A stretch of DNA of 64,000 nucleotides from Palaemon carinicauda (taxonomy: Eukaryota > Arthropoda > Malacostraca > Decapoda > Palaemonidae), in assembly GCF_036898095.1 (NCBI RefSeq), contig NC_090728.1:83614891-83678890 (forward strand). Reading direction: 5' to 3'. Position numbers and translations under genes: made by a program. How positions within the stretch are numbered: position 1 is the first letter of the stretch; the number at the start of each line of letters is the position of its first letter. A model generated the notes under the pieces. It was not told the DNA's origin. It saw only the letters and a list, made by a program, of their open reading frames with translations, and searched no databases. This document shows positions 10,438 to 20,865 of this stretch, piece after piece.

Positions 10438-10516
10438 AAGCCAGTTGCTTGCCGATCACCATGATACAGCAGAGCAGGGTGGGACCTGAAAAACTGGACG
10501 AAGTAGCAGGGAGGGT

Positions 10517-10610
10517 CCATCAGGACGCCATGGCTATCTCACCCAAAAATAGATTTTTCGCTTCGCTCAAAATCTGTTTTTTGGGCTCAAGCCATGGCGT
10601 CCTGATGGAA
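10517..10610 (-). repeat. D3 internal complementary region
   Basis: It is bounded by CCATCAGGACGCCATGGC and GCCATGGCGTCCTGATGG. It contains GATTTTTCGCTTCGCTCAAAA and TTGGGCTCAAGCC, the complements of the two D3 ends fused together. Confidence 0.9.
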
Positions 10611-11437
10611 GAATACCAGCGAATCAATGTATCGTGGTAGATTTTCCCCTATTTGAGTAAGTGCCAAGGGCTTTGAATAGGGTAGCATAGTAATCTTAAT
10701 AGAAGAACCGTAGGGAAGAGACCTTCCTGCCCCCCTGGCAGTGAAGTTCCCACGGGTCATGCCGAGATCAAAGTGGTTATCGAAGGGCTACTCACCTTGC
10801 TAGAAGAACCTGAAGAACTTGGAGACAAGACTGAATGGTTGGCATTCATATAGGAACATTCTCAAGGGCAGACAAGTGGTGGTTAGGCACTGTATGTTAA
10901 TGGAGAATTGTCTGGTCTCTAAGGTATGAAGAAAGTAAGTATTCGTGTAGGAATATTACATTGCACAGGTGAATATATAATAAGGGTTGAAACCTTAGTA
11001 TCTTCATCAACCATAAGAGGAAGGGGATAATAAAACTATGACAGACGTGTATTTCATAGTATAAGTAGGAGCGGATTGAGACGCACAAGTAATAAAATAG
11101 AAATTTTATTTCACAATTGCAGAGTATATTAATGAAATGCAATATATGTAAAAGTAATTTACAACAAATTATAATGTACATAGTAATGATTGACGTGCTC
11201 TTGAATCTGAAAGAGAATTTCAAATTTATTAGTAGGCACTCGTTCTCGAGGAACGTCAGTCTTTAAAAGTAAAACACATCATGCTCTAGGCATGCGGCAC
11301 TCGTGTGACGACTATGACATTTCACCTGGGATAAGAACAGTTATATGAAAAGCACTAAGTGTTTTCGACATCACTACGTATCACTCGAGGGTCAACATAG
11401 GCACCCGAAGAGTTAGAGTCCCAAGTAACTCATTGTT
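10611..11437 (-). other. D3 3' non-coding region
   Basis: AT-rich sequence lies between the recombinase stop (11438) and the internal complementary region. I see no conserved reading frame or other repeat here. Confidence 0.6.
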
Positions 11438-14400
11438 CTATGCAGAGTTAGGTGCAGGTTTCATAACACTACCTGCGGCTACCACAAAATGTTTGACTTC
11501 GTGCACTTGTTTCGCATAATGTTTGAAGAAAACACGCGAGGATTTCCAGCCTTTGAAACTCTTAAGGCTTTCGAAATCCATACTCTGAAAGAAATTCAGA
11601 GACGATGCAACTTTTCTAGGATAATGACCGGCGGGTGTACTGTCAGGATCCGCTCTGCGAATGAAGTAGGTGATTTTCGCTCTTAGTTGTTTCAGTGACA
11701 GGTCGCTGCCCGAGGTTTCTCCTTTGAAGAGTTGGCCTCCACCAAAGTCCGAAGTTCTGCGAAGATAGACCTTGAGGCTCTCTACTGGGCATAAAGAGGC
11801 ATCTTCCTTCAGGGGGCATATTCTCCAAGGGCCCCATCTTTTGGTGGGTAATTCGTTTTTGGCGAGAAACGTCGGATCCGGGAAGAGGGTAAGGTCTCCT
11901 GAGTCAGTAAACAGGATATGACCCTCGTCTCTTGATAATGCCACTATTTCGCTGACTCGGGCTCCTGAAGCAAGAGCAAAAAGAAATATAACTTTCTGAG
12001 TCAGATCCTTGAGAGGGCATGAATCATTATCCAAGTTTGAGGCGAACTGGAGCACCTTGTCCAAAGACCAGGAGATCGGTTTCGGTGGGGGTGCTGGGCG
12101 TAGACGAGCGCATGCTTTCGGCAGTTTATTGAAGATGTCGCTGGACAGATGAATCTGGAAGGCATACATCAGTGGTCTAGTCAAGACCGATTTGCAAGTA
12201 GAAATCGTGTTGGCTGCCAAGCCCTGTCCATGAAGGTGAATAAAGAAGGACATACAAAAATCGATGGTGATTTCCGTAGGATTTTTTGCCTTGACGAATG
12301 AGACCCATTTTCTCCAGGATGATTCGTATTGCCGTCTTGTGGATTCGGTCTTGTATTCCTCGAGGAAGTCTAGACTTTTCTTCGAGATCCCAAACCTTTT
12401 CTTCGCGGCTAGGGAGAGAAAATCATGAGATGAAGGTCCTTGATTTTCGATGATGAAGCGAAGACAGTCGACTTCTGTACTTGCTGGGAGAGTACTGGGC
12501 CCGGGAGAGGGATCAGCGTGGGCTGCAGCTCCAGGACCAGGGGGTACCAATTGCTCCGGGGCCACTTGGGAGCCACTAGGGCCGCTGTCCCTTTGAAGGT
12601 TCTCAGCTTGGAGAGGACTTTCAGCAGTAGGTTGGTGGGAGGGAACAGGTAGATCTTGGACCATCTGTTCCAGTCCAGGGACATGGCGTCCACTGCCTCT
12701 GCCTTGGGGTCCTCGTACGGGTCCACATACCGAGGAAGTTGATTGTTGTCGCTCGTTGCGAAGAGATCGATCTGAAGTTCTGGGACTTGGTGAGAGATGA
12801 AGGAGAATGATCTTGCGTCTAGAGACCATTCCGACTCTATCGGGCTTGTCCGGGATAGAGCGTCCGTCGTCACGTTGCGGAATCCTTGTAGGTGAACTGC
12901 AGACAGGTGCCACTTCTTCTCTGCCAGACGGAAGATTGTCAGAAGCACCTGATTTATCTGGGGCGATCTTGAGCCTTGGCGATTGAGACATCGAACTACC
13001 ACCGAGTTGTCTAGGGTTAGACGAATATGGATTGAGGGCGGCAGGGAGAGTTTCTTCAGTGTTAGAAGGACCGCCATGGCCTCCAAGATGTTGATGTGAA
13101 ACGTCTTGAATAGGGGAGACCATGTGCCTTGAGCCTGTTTTTGGTGGAAGTGACCTCCCCAACCCTCCAGCGAAGCGTCCGTGTGGATGTTGAGTGATGG
13201 AGGTGGATGTTGAAGAGGGATGGACCTTTTCAGGGCCATTGCTTCTGACCACGGCTTGAGGAGAAGCCGAAGTCTGTTTGGGAGCCGTCTCTTGAGGTCT
13301 CTTCGAGCGATGGATGCAAGAACGTCTCCAGACTCCCGCGGCATCCTTTAGCTGTGCACGAAGCACTGGGTTTGTCACTGAGGCGAACTGTAGAGAGCCT
13401 AGAACTCTTTCCTGCTGACGTCTTGAGATCCGTTTGGATTTCAGCAGTCGCTTGACAGACCCTGCTATTTCCTTCCTTTTCTTCTGGGGGATGGAAAGGC
13501 AGTGTGACTGAAGGTTCCACTGGATTCCTAACCATTGGAACTTCTGAGCTGGAGAGAGGCGAGATTTCTTCGCGTTTATCTTGAATCCCAGGTGTTCTAG
13601 GAACTGGGTGACTTTGCTGCAGGATCTTAAACAATCCTCGGGCGATGGAGCCCAGACTAGCCAGTCGTCGAGGTAGGCCATCACCTGGACGTCTTGGAGG
13701 CGGAGCTGTTGTACTATGGCGTCCGCCAGCTTTGTGAAGATCCGAGGGGCCACGTTGAGGCTGAAGGGCATGGCCCTGAAGGCGTAGCTTTTCCATTGGA
13801 GTCGAAATCCTAGGTAGGAGGAAGCGTGGTGGTTCATTGGAACGTGCCAGTAGGCATCCGCCAGGTCTATGGAGACCGTGTAAGAACCTCGAGGCAGAAG
13901 GGTCCTTATCTGTTGGAGAGTCAGCATCTTGAACTTGTTGTTCGCTATGAACTTGTTGAGGGGGGATAAGTCTAGAATGACTCTGAGCTTGTCGGAGTCC
14001 TTCTTGGGAACGCAAAATAGTCTCCCTTGGAACCTGGTTGACTTTACCCTCCTTATTACCTTCTTGTTCAAGAGATCTAGGACATATTCTTCCAGAAGGG
14101 GGGTTGATTGTTGGAAGAATTGCTGGAAGGTTGGGGGTGGTTGAGTCCAACTCCAGCCTAGACCCTTCTTGACGATGCTGTGTGCCCAGGGATCGAAGGT
14201 CCAATGATCCTGGAATTGGCGGAGTCTTCCTCCCACCGGAAGCACTTCATTGCTTCTGGTGTCCCGAGGGTTTACCGCCTCGGCCGCTAGCTCCCCTTCC
14301 TCCTCTGCCTCTGGAGGGACGGCGAGATGCGTCTCTGCCTGCACTTCTGCTTGAGCCTCTACCTTTGGGACGAAAGGTAGTCGTCTGTTGCTCAAAGGCA

Positions 14401-14650
14401 GGGGTGAAAACCGGTGACTGGGACAAAACCGGTTGGGTGACCAGCTGAAAGGTCTGTTGTGGCTGAGCGGCCACTTGGGGAGTGGCGGGTCCCGGAAACT
14501 GCCGTCTCTGTTGACGTTGCTGGGGTTTTGGCTTGGAGGATTTCCTCTTAGGTTGAGGGCCATCGTCCTGAGAGGATTTCCTCTTCTTCGACATGCCCCA
14601 CTTGTTGAGAAGGTTCCTATTCTCAGTGGCAGCCTTGTCGGTGATCTCAT
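11438..14650 (-). CDS. D3 reverse transcriptase and tyrosine recombinase in one open frame
   Basis: The frame is 1070 codons. RT motifs: RVILDLSPLN, SIDLADAYWHVP, RAMPFSLNVAPRIF and YLDDW (Asp328-Asp329). After the RT thumb (LKDAAGVW, near 13340) RNase H homology leaves this frame for the +1 frame (12409-13344), while this frame stays open through a Ser/Pro/Gln-rich stretch into the tyrosine recombinase. That domain has Arg898 (SGARVSEIV), His1009/Arg1012 (HYPR) and Tyr1045 (FKHYAK). The open overlap upstream of the recombinase is shared by the other copies, so the recombinase frame is native. The fusion with RT is explained by one extra base between RT and RNase H. Homology of the RT part begins near 14230; the ATG at 14650 lies inside gag. 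Confidence 0.9.
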   Translation of the reverse strand: MRSPTRLPLRIGTFSTSGACRRRGNPLRTMALNLRGNPPSQNPSNVNRDGSFRDPPLPKWPLSHNRPFSWSPNRFCPSHRFSPLPLSNRRLPFVPKVEAQAEVQAETHLAVPPEAEEEGELAAEAVNPRDTRSNEVLPVGGRLRQFQDHWTFDPWAHSIVKKGLGWSWTQPPPTFQQFFQQSTPLLEEYVLDLLNKKVIRRVKSTRFQGRLFCVPKKDSDKLRVILDLSPLNKFIANNKFKMLTLQQIRTLLPRGSYTVSIDLADAYWHVPMNHHASSYLGFRLQWKSYAFRAMPFSLNVAPRIFTKLADAIVQQLRLQDVQVMAYLDDWLVWAPSPEDCLRSCSKVTQFLEHLGFKINAKKSRLSPAQKFQWLGIQWNLQSHCLSIPQKKRKEIAGSVKRLLKSKRISRRQQERVLGSLQFASVTNPVLRAQLKDAAGVWRRSCIHRSKRPQETAPKQTSASPQAVVRSNGPEKVHPSSTSTSITQHPHGRFAGGLGRSLPPKTGSRHMVSPIQDVSHQHLGGHGGPSNTEETLPAALNPYSSNPRQLGGSSMSQSPRLKIAPDKSGASDNLPSGREEVAPVCSSPTRIPQRDDGRSIPDKPDRVGMVSRRKIILLHLSPSPRTSDRSLRNERQQSTSSVCGPVRGPQGRGSGRHVPGLEQMVQDLPVPSHQPTAESPLQAENLQRDSGPSGSQVAPEQLVPPGPGAAAHADPSPGPSTLPASTEVDCLRFIIENQGPSSHDFLSLAAKKRFGISKKSLDFLEEYKTESTRRQYESSWRKWVSFVKAKNPTEITIDFCMSFFIHLHGQGLAANTISTCKSVLTRPLMYAFQIHLSSDIFNKLPKACARLRPAPPPKPISWSLDKVLQFASNLDNDSCPLKDLTQKVIFLFALASGARVSEIVALSRDEGHILFTDSGDLTLFPDPTFLAKNELPTKRWGPWRICPLKEDASLCPVESLKVYLRRTSDFGGGQLFKGETSGSDLSLKQLRAKITYFIRRADPDSTPAGHYPRKVASSLNFFQSMDFESLKSFKGWKSSRVFFKHYAKQVHEVKHFVVAAGSVMKPAPNSA
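12409..13344 (-). CDS. D3 RNase H and methyltransferase-like domains (+1 frame)
   Basis: This 311-codon segment continues the D3 polyprotein after the RT. RNase H spans NIHTDASLEGWGGH, the conserved ILEAMAVLLTLK block and DALSRTSP. Next comes the methyltransferase-like region with IDLFATSDNNQL, YLFPPTNLLLKVL and ALVAPKWPRSNW. It overlaps the recombinase frame, which is -1 relative to it. The ATG at 13344 is an accident of the frameshift rather than a native start. Confidence 0.85.
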   Translation of the reverse strand: MPRESGDVLASIARRDLKRRLPNRLRLLLKPWSEAMALKRSIPLQHPPPSLNIHTDASLEGWGGHFHQKQAQGTWSPLFKTFHINILEAMAVLLTLKKLSLPPSIHIRLTLDNSVVVRCLNRQGSRSPQINQVLLTIFRLAEKKWHLSAVHLQGFRNVTTDALSRTSPIESEWSLDARSFSFISHQVPELQIDLFATSDNNQLPRYVDPYEDPKAEAVDAMSLDWNRWSKIYLFPPTNLLLKVLSKLRTFKGTAALVAPKWPRSNWYPLVLELQPTLIPLPGPVLSQQVQKSTVFASSSKIKDLHLMIFSP

Positions 14651-15851
14651 TCACAAGATCGGAGGGAAAGAGGTGCATACCCCAGATGTTGGAGGAAATC
14701 AGCCTCCGGGGTTCGTGTCTCACTGTGGCACTTGAGAACACGAATTCACAACAGGCTCTCCGAGCCTTCATGAAATTGTACAGGTCCTTTACCAGAGTCG
14801 CCATATGCGATTTAGCGAGTACCATGTAGTGGTCGGGGACTCTGGTGTCGCCAGCCATGACTTCAAGCTGTACTTGAAGGGACATGGATGCTGCGAGCCT
14901 TTCCTTCGTGTCTTGTTCCCGACGAAGGAGATGGTCATTAAGTTTCGGGAGGTCTTCATTAAACTGACGTCCAGCCACGTCAGGATCTAGTTTTCCCACC
15001 ACGAAGGTATGCTGGATATCCTTCCAGTGTCGAACATCGGGGGGAGTCACCAGGGAGAAGGGTCTGCACTCCTCCAGTGCAGGACAAGGCTTCCCTTCTT
15101 CCACTGCCTTGTGACACGCAGCGAAGGCCTTTTCCGTAAAGGGGAGGACTGCATCGTCGGGTGCGACGTAGGTAGGGTGCTTCTTGCTCAGCGCCGGAAG
15201 CATTGAGCAGGTAAAGCCCCTACTTTTAACAGCTTTGGCCAGTATAGCCTGGGCCTTCGGGAGATCGAAAACTATCACCTCCTTAGGTTCGGTCTCCTCT
15301 TTAGAGGCAGGTTCGGATCGAAGCTGGACGTAACAGTCCGGGTAAGCCTCAAAGCTCGGGAAGAACTCCACTTCTTCCAGGGCAATCGAGCCGATCTTCT
15401 CGCTGATGAAGATCCTGCCCGTTGCGATGGGCATATGCTCGACATACCTCCAGGGGTTGGCGTGCGAGCATATCGGGAGGTCCTTAACCGAAATCTTTTT
15501 CGGCTCTTTGGAACCTCCCATGGACCTGATGTACTCGTGTGTCACTTGAAGCTTCTTGTCCATAAGTGCTTCGATCATACGGAACATCTCCTGGGTGGAT
15601 GGGATGGGGTCCGAGGTAGCGGAGGTAGACGGGAGAGACACTTCCGTCGGTGTAGGAGTAGGGGCGGGGGTGGAAGGTGGAGCGACCTCCTGCTCCGACT
15701 CGGTGTATTCCACTTGGTCCTCTTTATCGTCCACGTCTTGGGCCATGAGATTCCTCTCCGTGTTCTCCGAAATATCCGACATGCGTTCCTCGTTGTCGGC
15801 ATCCAGGTGACACTCGTGCATGGACTGGGCCATGACAACATCGGGTTCCAC
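14247..15851 (-). CDS. D3 gag-like protein
   Basis: The frame is 534 codons. An acidic N-terminus is followed by a Pro/Thr-rich linker, a conserved core (KDLPICSHANPWRYVEHMP, EFFPSFEAYPDCYV, TVRHEPRRLISSNIWG) and an RG/SG-rich basic tail (SRGRGGRGASGRGG). Family inference: nucleocapsid-like. The same frame is open further upstream into the Cys/His exon, apart from a TAG and a TGA. The native start is therefore probably upstream and the ATG used here is only the first after the lesions. It overlaps the RT frame (+1) by about 400 nt. Confidence 0.8.
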   Translation of the reverse strand: MEPDVVMAQSMHECHLDADNEERMSDISENTERNLMAQDVDDKEDQVEYTESEQEVAPPSTPAPTPTPTEVSLPSTSATSDPIPSTQEMFRMIEALMDKKLQVTHEYIRSMGGSKEPKKISVKDLPICSHANPWRYVEHMPIATGRIFISEKIGSIALEEVEFFPSFEAYPDCYVQLRSEPASKEETEPKEVIVFDLPKAQAILAKAVKSRGFTCSMLPALSKKHPTYVAPDDAVLPFTEKAFAACHKAVEEGKPCPALEECRPFSLVTPPDVRHWKDIQHTFVVGKLDPDVAGRQFNEDLPKLNDHLLRREQDTKERLAASMSLQVQLEVMAGDTRVPDHYMVLAKSHMATLVKDLYNFMKARRACCEFVFSSATVRHEPRRLISSNIWGMHLFPSDLVNEITDKAATENRNLLNKWGMSKKRKSSQDDGPQPKRKSSKPKPQQRQQRRQFPGPATPQVAAQPQQTFQLVTQPVLSQSPVFTPAFEQQTTTFRPKGRGSSRSAGRDASRRPSRGRGGRGASGRGGKPSGHQKQ

Positions 15852-16205
15852 CGTGATCTAGACGGTGGGGATCTGATCCTTGGGGACCACAGAATCTGGG
15901 GATGCCTTTGGGAACAGTAAGGCCCTCATGTCTTCAGTGGCAAGGTACGGTCCAGTGGCGTTCTTCTGGAAGCCACGCACCCATTTGCGTAGCTTCTCTC
16001 AAGAAGCGTCCCTAACCTCCGCTGAAGGAGGGTTATTGAACGCGTCGACCAGGCGATCCTGGCAGACCGTACAGTTCTGCGGGTCCCAGAACTTCAGATC
16101 CCCTTTCTTGTTGGCACAAGGGGCGTGGGTCCTACACGCCGTGTGTCCATAAAAGTGCGGGCGCTTCACTGCACAGAAGCTGTGGTCGCACTTCAGTTGC
16201 TCCTC
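15852..16205 (-). pseudogene. D3 gag Cys/His exon
   Basis: It follows an acceptor (TTTCTCTTACAG) ending at 16206. The frame begins EEQLKCDHSFC and continues YGHTACRTHAPC and FWDPQNCTVC, the same module as in D1, D2 and D5, although the CGH cysteine is Tyr here. It is contiguous and in frame with the gag ORF but carries a TGA just upstream of KLRKWVRGFQKN and a TAG shortly before 15851. No intron 2 is seen, unlike D1. Confidence 0.65.
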
Positions 16206-18165
16206 CTGTAAGAGAAAGAGGACATGAGTATGGGGGAGTCATAAGGATGACTCTTAAACTAAAGTTAAATATTAATTGATTAATTTTTAACTTAACATTA
16301 AGTGTGATGAACAGAGAATGGGCGGAAAAGAAGGATATAGATACATACTCCGTGTAACCCGCCCGGCTGGTTACCGTGACCTTCACCCATAGACAATCTG
16401 TTGTGACCGAAGGCACAGGATAGAATTCAACATGGAATGCCCGTAAGGCAGTGGGAATTCTATTGGGAATTGTCCAGGATATAAGGCTAGGACTGAGGCC
16501 ACTCAGACTCTAGAATTGGGAACTAGAAGATCCCATAGGGTAACGGTTTCCGGCAACCAGCCGTGCTAAGATAAACATAGCATGCTGGAAATCTGTGATA
16601 TGCAAGAAGACAGCATGGTTACTAATAGAACGGTAAGATAATACCTATCCATTTACGTAATCAAGTCATCTGGTTGCGATGTAGGGCTATCAACATCAGA
16701 TGATAGCTAGTAGAAGGGGGTGCAAGTCGCCTTGACGCCTCCGGAAGGCTCCGGCAGACCGCCGGCACGCCGGAGGCCGCTCCAGCAGAGTTTCTGGCAT
16801 TAGGGAAGACAATATAGAAGTCAAGAGTAATACCAGGGTGGCGGCACGCCGGCGGGGAGCGGTTTGGTGACAGGAACAAGGAAGGTTATAGCAGAACCGG
16901 ACTGCCGGCAGCGGATGCCGGCACTCCGGGGGCCGGCCGGTGGACGGACGACTGAGGCTATGAGGAAAGAGGGAAGGCCATCGGCTAGGTGCCGGCGGCA
17001 GGCGGCAGTCCCCCGGCACACGGAGGACTGGCGGCCCAGAGGGCAAGGGATAAGTCACCAGAAGCAGGGGCTGCAGAGGACCGGGAGCTAAGGGAGCCCA
17101 AGGGAGGGCAGGGAACACCCAAGAGGGGGGGATAACCCCCGTAAACAGAACGCATCCAGGTAGCCCTATCACTCCACCCTAAGGAGGAGTTGTAGGACAG
17201 GGGACAGATGGGTATAGACTAACCTAAGTATAGGCTAGGCCATACAAGAGATAGGTGGGGAGGGGAGAAGTGAAGGGTCTTCTGTGGAGGAGGTTCTGTA
17301 CCAGAGCGGCCACCGAGGAAGGGAGGACACTCCCTAGCCCAGGGTAAGGCAGCCTGTCTGAAAACGGTGTATGGGTATCGTTTCAGCAAGGTACAGAGCT
17401 AACTCCTCCAAAACCTAACCTAGAGCAGGGAGGTTACACCCTGAACCAGAAAGGATGGAAGACATATCGCTATTGCAGGGAAGGTCGGAGACCAGCCCCA
17501 GCAATAGAGGACGGACTAGCCGTTCCTCATTCTCGGACGCCACCTTAAGGGGGGATCATTCCCTTAGGGGGGGGACAGAGAAGCGATATAAATACTCTGA
17601 TAAGAGCCTGATCCCCTTACGTGGTAGGGGGAGCAAGGCTGCACAGAGGGAATGCCCTAAGGCAGGGGATGAAGGAAGCATATAGGGGTCCTACTTGTAG
17701 GTTAGGTTAGAAAGGCACACTAACTAACCTATCCCCTATATGGTCCCTGAAAGCGAAAACACTTGCATCACAGTCAACAGTATTGTAAAATAATGCCACT
17801 ATCTTCATAAATAAACCTAGGATCACTGATAAATATCATGCATGAACACTGATATAGGCGCTCTGGCCTAGGTGCTAGACTAGCCAACTGGTATGGGGAC
17901 AGTTGATGACCGATAATAAAGCGTCAAAACACGATATAAAAGTTCCTAGCTATGAAGACTAAATAACTAATAGTATCGATTAGTTAATGAGGCCGGAAAA
18001 TGCTGTTGAGGCTATCTAAATAAGGCATGCAAAACAACAGCGACGCCATAAAATGGCCGGTCCGGTCGAGGCACAGCTCTGCCACAAAACATCAAATATC
18101 TCGAAAAGTAAAAGTTACTTTACGGTCAGAGCTTATTTAAACAATACTGGAACCTTGTACTCAAC
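16206..18165 (-). other. D3 5' intron-like region
   Basis: About 2 kb lies between the leader ATG (18200) and the Cys/His exon acceptor (16206). It includes the CCGGC-rich cluster at 16736-17040 and a GGGG-rich stretch around 17100-17700. I see no other gene in it. Confidence 0.55.
16736..17040 (-). repeat. CCGGC palindrome-rich cluster in D3 intron
   Basis: GCCGGC, CCGGCA and CCGGCCGG motifs recur many times within 300 bp, in GC-rich sequence that contrasts with the AT-rich surroundings. A similar but larger cluster occupies the corresponding intron of D5 (50878-51520). Confidence 0.7.
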
Positions 18166-18200
18166 TTTCCAGAAGAAGGCGAGGCCGAGGGTAGAGACAT
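18166..18200 (-). CDS. D3 conserved leader ATG (putative 5' exon)
   Basis: The frame begins MSLPSASPSSGK and is followed by a donor-like GTTGAGTA. It is homologous by position and by its GKLST ending to the leaders of D1, D2 and D5. The same phase problem relative to the next exon applies. Confidence 0.45.
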
Positions 18201-18264
18201 AGCTAAGATGCAAGTCGATAAGTACGCACAAGGAAAAAATCCGGCTAGTAAGGCAAGCTACTAA

Positions 18265-18623
18265 ATGAAGGATGAGGACGGACGTGACGTCATTTAGCAA
18301 TGGCGCCCGTTTGTTTACGTCTCGAGTACCAAAAGTAGCCACGAACGAGATTAGCTGTGGAACGGCTCCCCAGCTATTCTCCGCCCCTACACACCGAAGT
18401 GTTAACTCTGTTTGGGGTGTAGATAGCTATGTGGCGCGTTAATACATGCGTCCCCTGTTGATATACGATGTCTTAAAGGGAAACCTTTAGGATACTCGCT
18501 CCAGAAGTTAGAATTCTGTGATAACCTGTGGTTAAATTCTCTGGGAATATTTAGTAGTGATATACCCAAGGAAGCTACCAAAAAGGAACCTTCCATCAGG
18601 ACGCCATGGCTTGAGCCCAAAAA
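18265..18623 (-). repeat. D3 left inverted terminal repeat
   Basis: It ends in GGCTTGAGCCCAAAAAG and is the reverse complement of 10052-10437, without the outer ~30-nt extension. Confidence 0.9.
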
Positions 18624-19371
18624 GATGACTTTTTGAGTAAGATCACGAATAGATGCTGTTTGATTGTCTATGTCTGAAGAGAAGTGTAAAACTTTGTCCA
18701 AAGACCAAGAGATAGGCTTCGGTGGAGTCGATGGCCGCAGCCTTGCACAAGCCTTCGGAATTTTGTTGAAGAGATCCGAGTGAAAGTCGATATCAAAGGC
18801 GTTTAGTATAGGTCTAGCGAGGGCCGACTTGATGACGAGATTGTGGAGGAAGCTAGACCTTGCGCGTGCAAATCAATCAGGAAACCTAAACAAAAATCTA
18901 TGGTAATTGAACCTAAATTCTTGTCATTGACTTATTTGACCCATTTCTTCCATGGCGTTTCATACTGAGTAAAAGTGGTAGACGTCTTATAGTTTTCTGC
19001 AAACTCCAACTTATCACATTGAATTTGGAACTTCTTTTCCAGAGCTAAGGCGAAAAAATCATGAGATGATGGTTGTTCGTTTTTCATGATGAAGCGTAGA
19101 CAATCTTTCGCTGTACCTCCTGGAACAGAATCGGGCTGGGCAACGGCACCAACTTGGGATTCAATTCTGTGACCATGGGAAACCAGTTGCTCTTCGGCCA
19201 CAGAGGAGCCACCAGGGCCGCTGTCCCTTTGAAAGACCGAAGCTTGTCCAGAACCTGCATGAGGAGGTTGAAGAGTGGAAACAGGTAAATCCTCGTCCGA
19301 CAATTCCAATCCAGGGACATCCCCTCCATGCTCACTGCTGCTTGATCCACATTTGGTGCTACATAGCAAGG
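18624..19371 (-). pseudogene. D2 tyrosine recombinase, N-terminal part
   Basis: Read downward from 19371: an open stretch overlapping the methyltransferase-like frame, then DCLRFIMKNEQPSSHDFFALA and QYETPWKKW. Degraded SAM-like domain sequence follows (stops and shifts near 18900), then RDLTQKVIF at 18624-18660. There it is interrupted by D3; the rest is at 9537-10046. The frame is -1 relative to the overlapping methyltransferase-like frame, as in the other copies. Confidence 0.8.
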
Positions 19372-19900
19372 AAGTTTCTTGTTGAGACTCGCCACAGACA
19401 GATCCACTTGAAGTCCAGTGACTTGATTCTGCACAAAAAAGAATTTTTCATCGAGACACCACTCCATCTCAAGAGGTTTTATCAGAGAGAGGGAATCCGC
19501 CATCACATTTCTTACTCCGTGAAGGTGGGATGCTGACAGATGCCAACCTTTCCTCTGAGCTAGCGTAAAGATGGCTAACATTAGGTGATTTATTTGGGGA
19601 GACCTCGACCCTTGTCTGTTGATGCAATAGACTATCACCTTGCTGTTGAGGAGTGGATGAATATGAATGGTCTTCTTCAAGTGTAATTTCTTGAGGGACA
19701 AGAAGACTGCCATGGCCTCTAGAATTTTGGTGTGGAATTGTTGAAATTTCTGAGACCAACGGCCTCGCACTTTCTTGAGTGGGTTATGATTCCCTCAACC
19801 ATCCAATGAGGCGTCTGTATGAAGTATCACTACTGGAGGAGCTAAGCGCAATGGTACCATCTGTGACAGAATTTTGGCAGTGAACCATGGTCGAAGTTGT
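19084..19900 (-). pseudogene. D2 RNase H and methyltransferase-like region
   Basis: Homology starts near 19840 (VVILHTDASLDG), shifts frame near 19790, and continues as a 228-codon open stretch with ILEAMAVFLSLKKL, HGVRNVMADSLSLI, YLFPLFNLLMQVLDKLRSF and ALVAPLWPKSNW. Compared with D1 and D3, the FPP motif is FPL here. Confidence 0.8.
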
Positions 19901-20169
19901 CTTCGGAGTAAGCCGGGGTCTTCTTCTGATGGTCGTGAAGAGCTTTGGAGGCTCTCTGTTTCCAAACTCTGCTTGCATCCTTGAGACGTACTTTGAGGAC
20001 AGGGTTCGTTACCGAGGCAAATTGCAAAGATCCAAGAACCCTCTCCTGGCGTCGCCTGGTTATCGTCCCCGACCTGACTGACTTCACTATTTCCTTCCTC
20101 TTGGAAGAAGGAATAGATAGGGAATGAGACTTGAGGTTCCAATGAATCCCCAACCACTGGAAGTCTGGA

Positions 20170-20860
20170 GCTGGGGTCAGTCTTGATTACTTGTAGTTGA
20201 TCTGAAATCCGAAAGACTGAAGGGGAACCCTACAACTCGAGAGGCTGCTTCCGAGCACTCCGGTGCCGAGGAAGCCTGCATCAGCCAGTCGTCCAGGTAC
20301 GCTGCTACTTGAAGGGTTTTTTCCTGATGTTGCTGATCAACTGCGTCAATAATCTTCGGGAAAATCCTCGGAGCTATGTTAAGCCCGAATGGCATAGCTC
20401 TGAATACATAGCCCTTTCTCTCCAGGTTGAAACCAAGGTGTAGGAGAAGCGTCAACCTATCGGAAGATGCTAGTAAGCGTCTGTAAGATCCATAGAGACG
20501 GTGTAAGCCTTCCGGGGTAGTAAGGTCCGTATCTGCGAAATAGCATCCGTAACCTGTCGCACTGAATGAACAGGTTTAGACAGGTCAAGTTGAGAATAGT
20601 TTGAGGTATGTTCACATCTTTCTTTGGCACGCAAAATAGACGACCTTGAAATCTCATAGTTCTTGCGCAACGGATAATTCTTTTCTTCAACAGGTCTTGT
20701 ACATTTTGTTCCAGTTGAGGTATTGATTTCTGGAAAAATCTCCTGAGTTTTGGTGGCCATCGCTTTCACTTCCAACCCAAGCCATTGGAAATGACTCTCT
20801 GTGCCCAAGGACTGAATGACCAACGGTCCTTGAACAAGGCCAGCCATCCCCCTACCGGGA
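20170..20860 (-). pseudogene. D2 reverse transcriptase
   Basis: RT blocks are spread over at least three frames: RFQGRLFCVPKKD (about 20640), SMDLTDAY (about 20480), RAMPFGLNIAPRIF (about 20400) and AYLDDWLM (about 20300). Several indels separate them. The upstream block LPVGGWLALFKDRWSFSPWA, which begins pol, lies at 20766-20860, +1 relative to gag. Confidence 0.85.
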
Positions 20861-20865
20861 GATCT

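Larger units (their letters stand above)
10050..18623 (-). mobile_element. DIRS-order retrotransposon D3, best preserved copy
   Basis: D3 is 8.57 kb, inserted into the recombinase gene of D2. Its inverted terminal repeats (10052-10437 and 18265-18623) are nearly identical: I noticed one clear mismatch in over 300 bp. The gag ORF (534 codons) and the RT/recombinase ORF (1070 codons) are both open. The junctions fall in a T/A run (host TCATCTTT / TTAGTTGC) with no other target duplication, consistent with recombinase-mediated insertion at a short T-tract. Lesions: two stops in the gag leader region and one frameshift between RT and RNase H. Confidence 0.9.

Noticed and set aside
16696..17172. 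Proline/arginine-rich ORFs in the D3 intron as possible genes
   Set aside because: They are produced by the CCGGC-rich cluster, open in several frames, and absent from the homologous region of D1.
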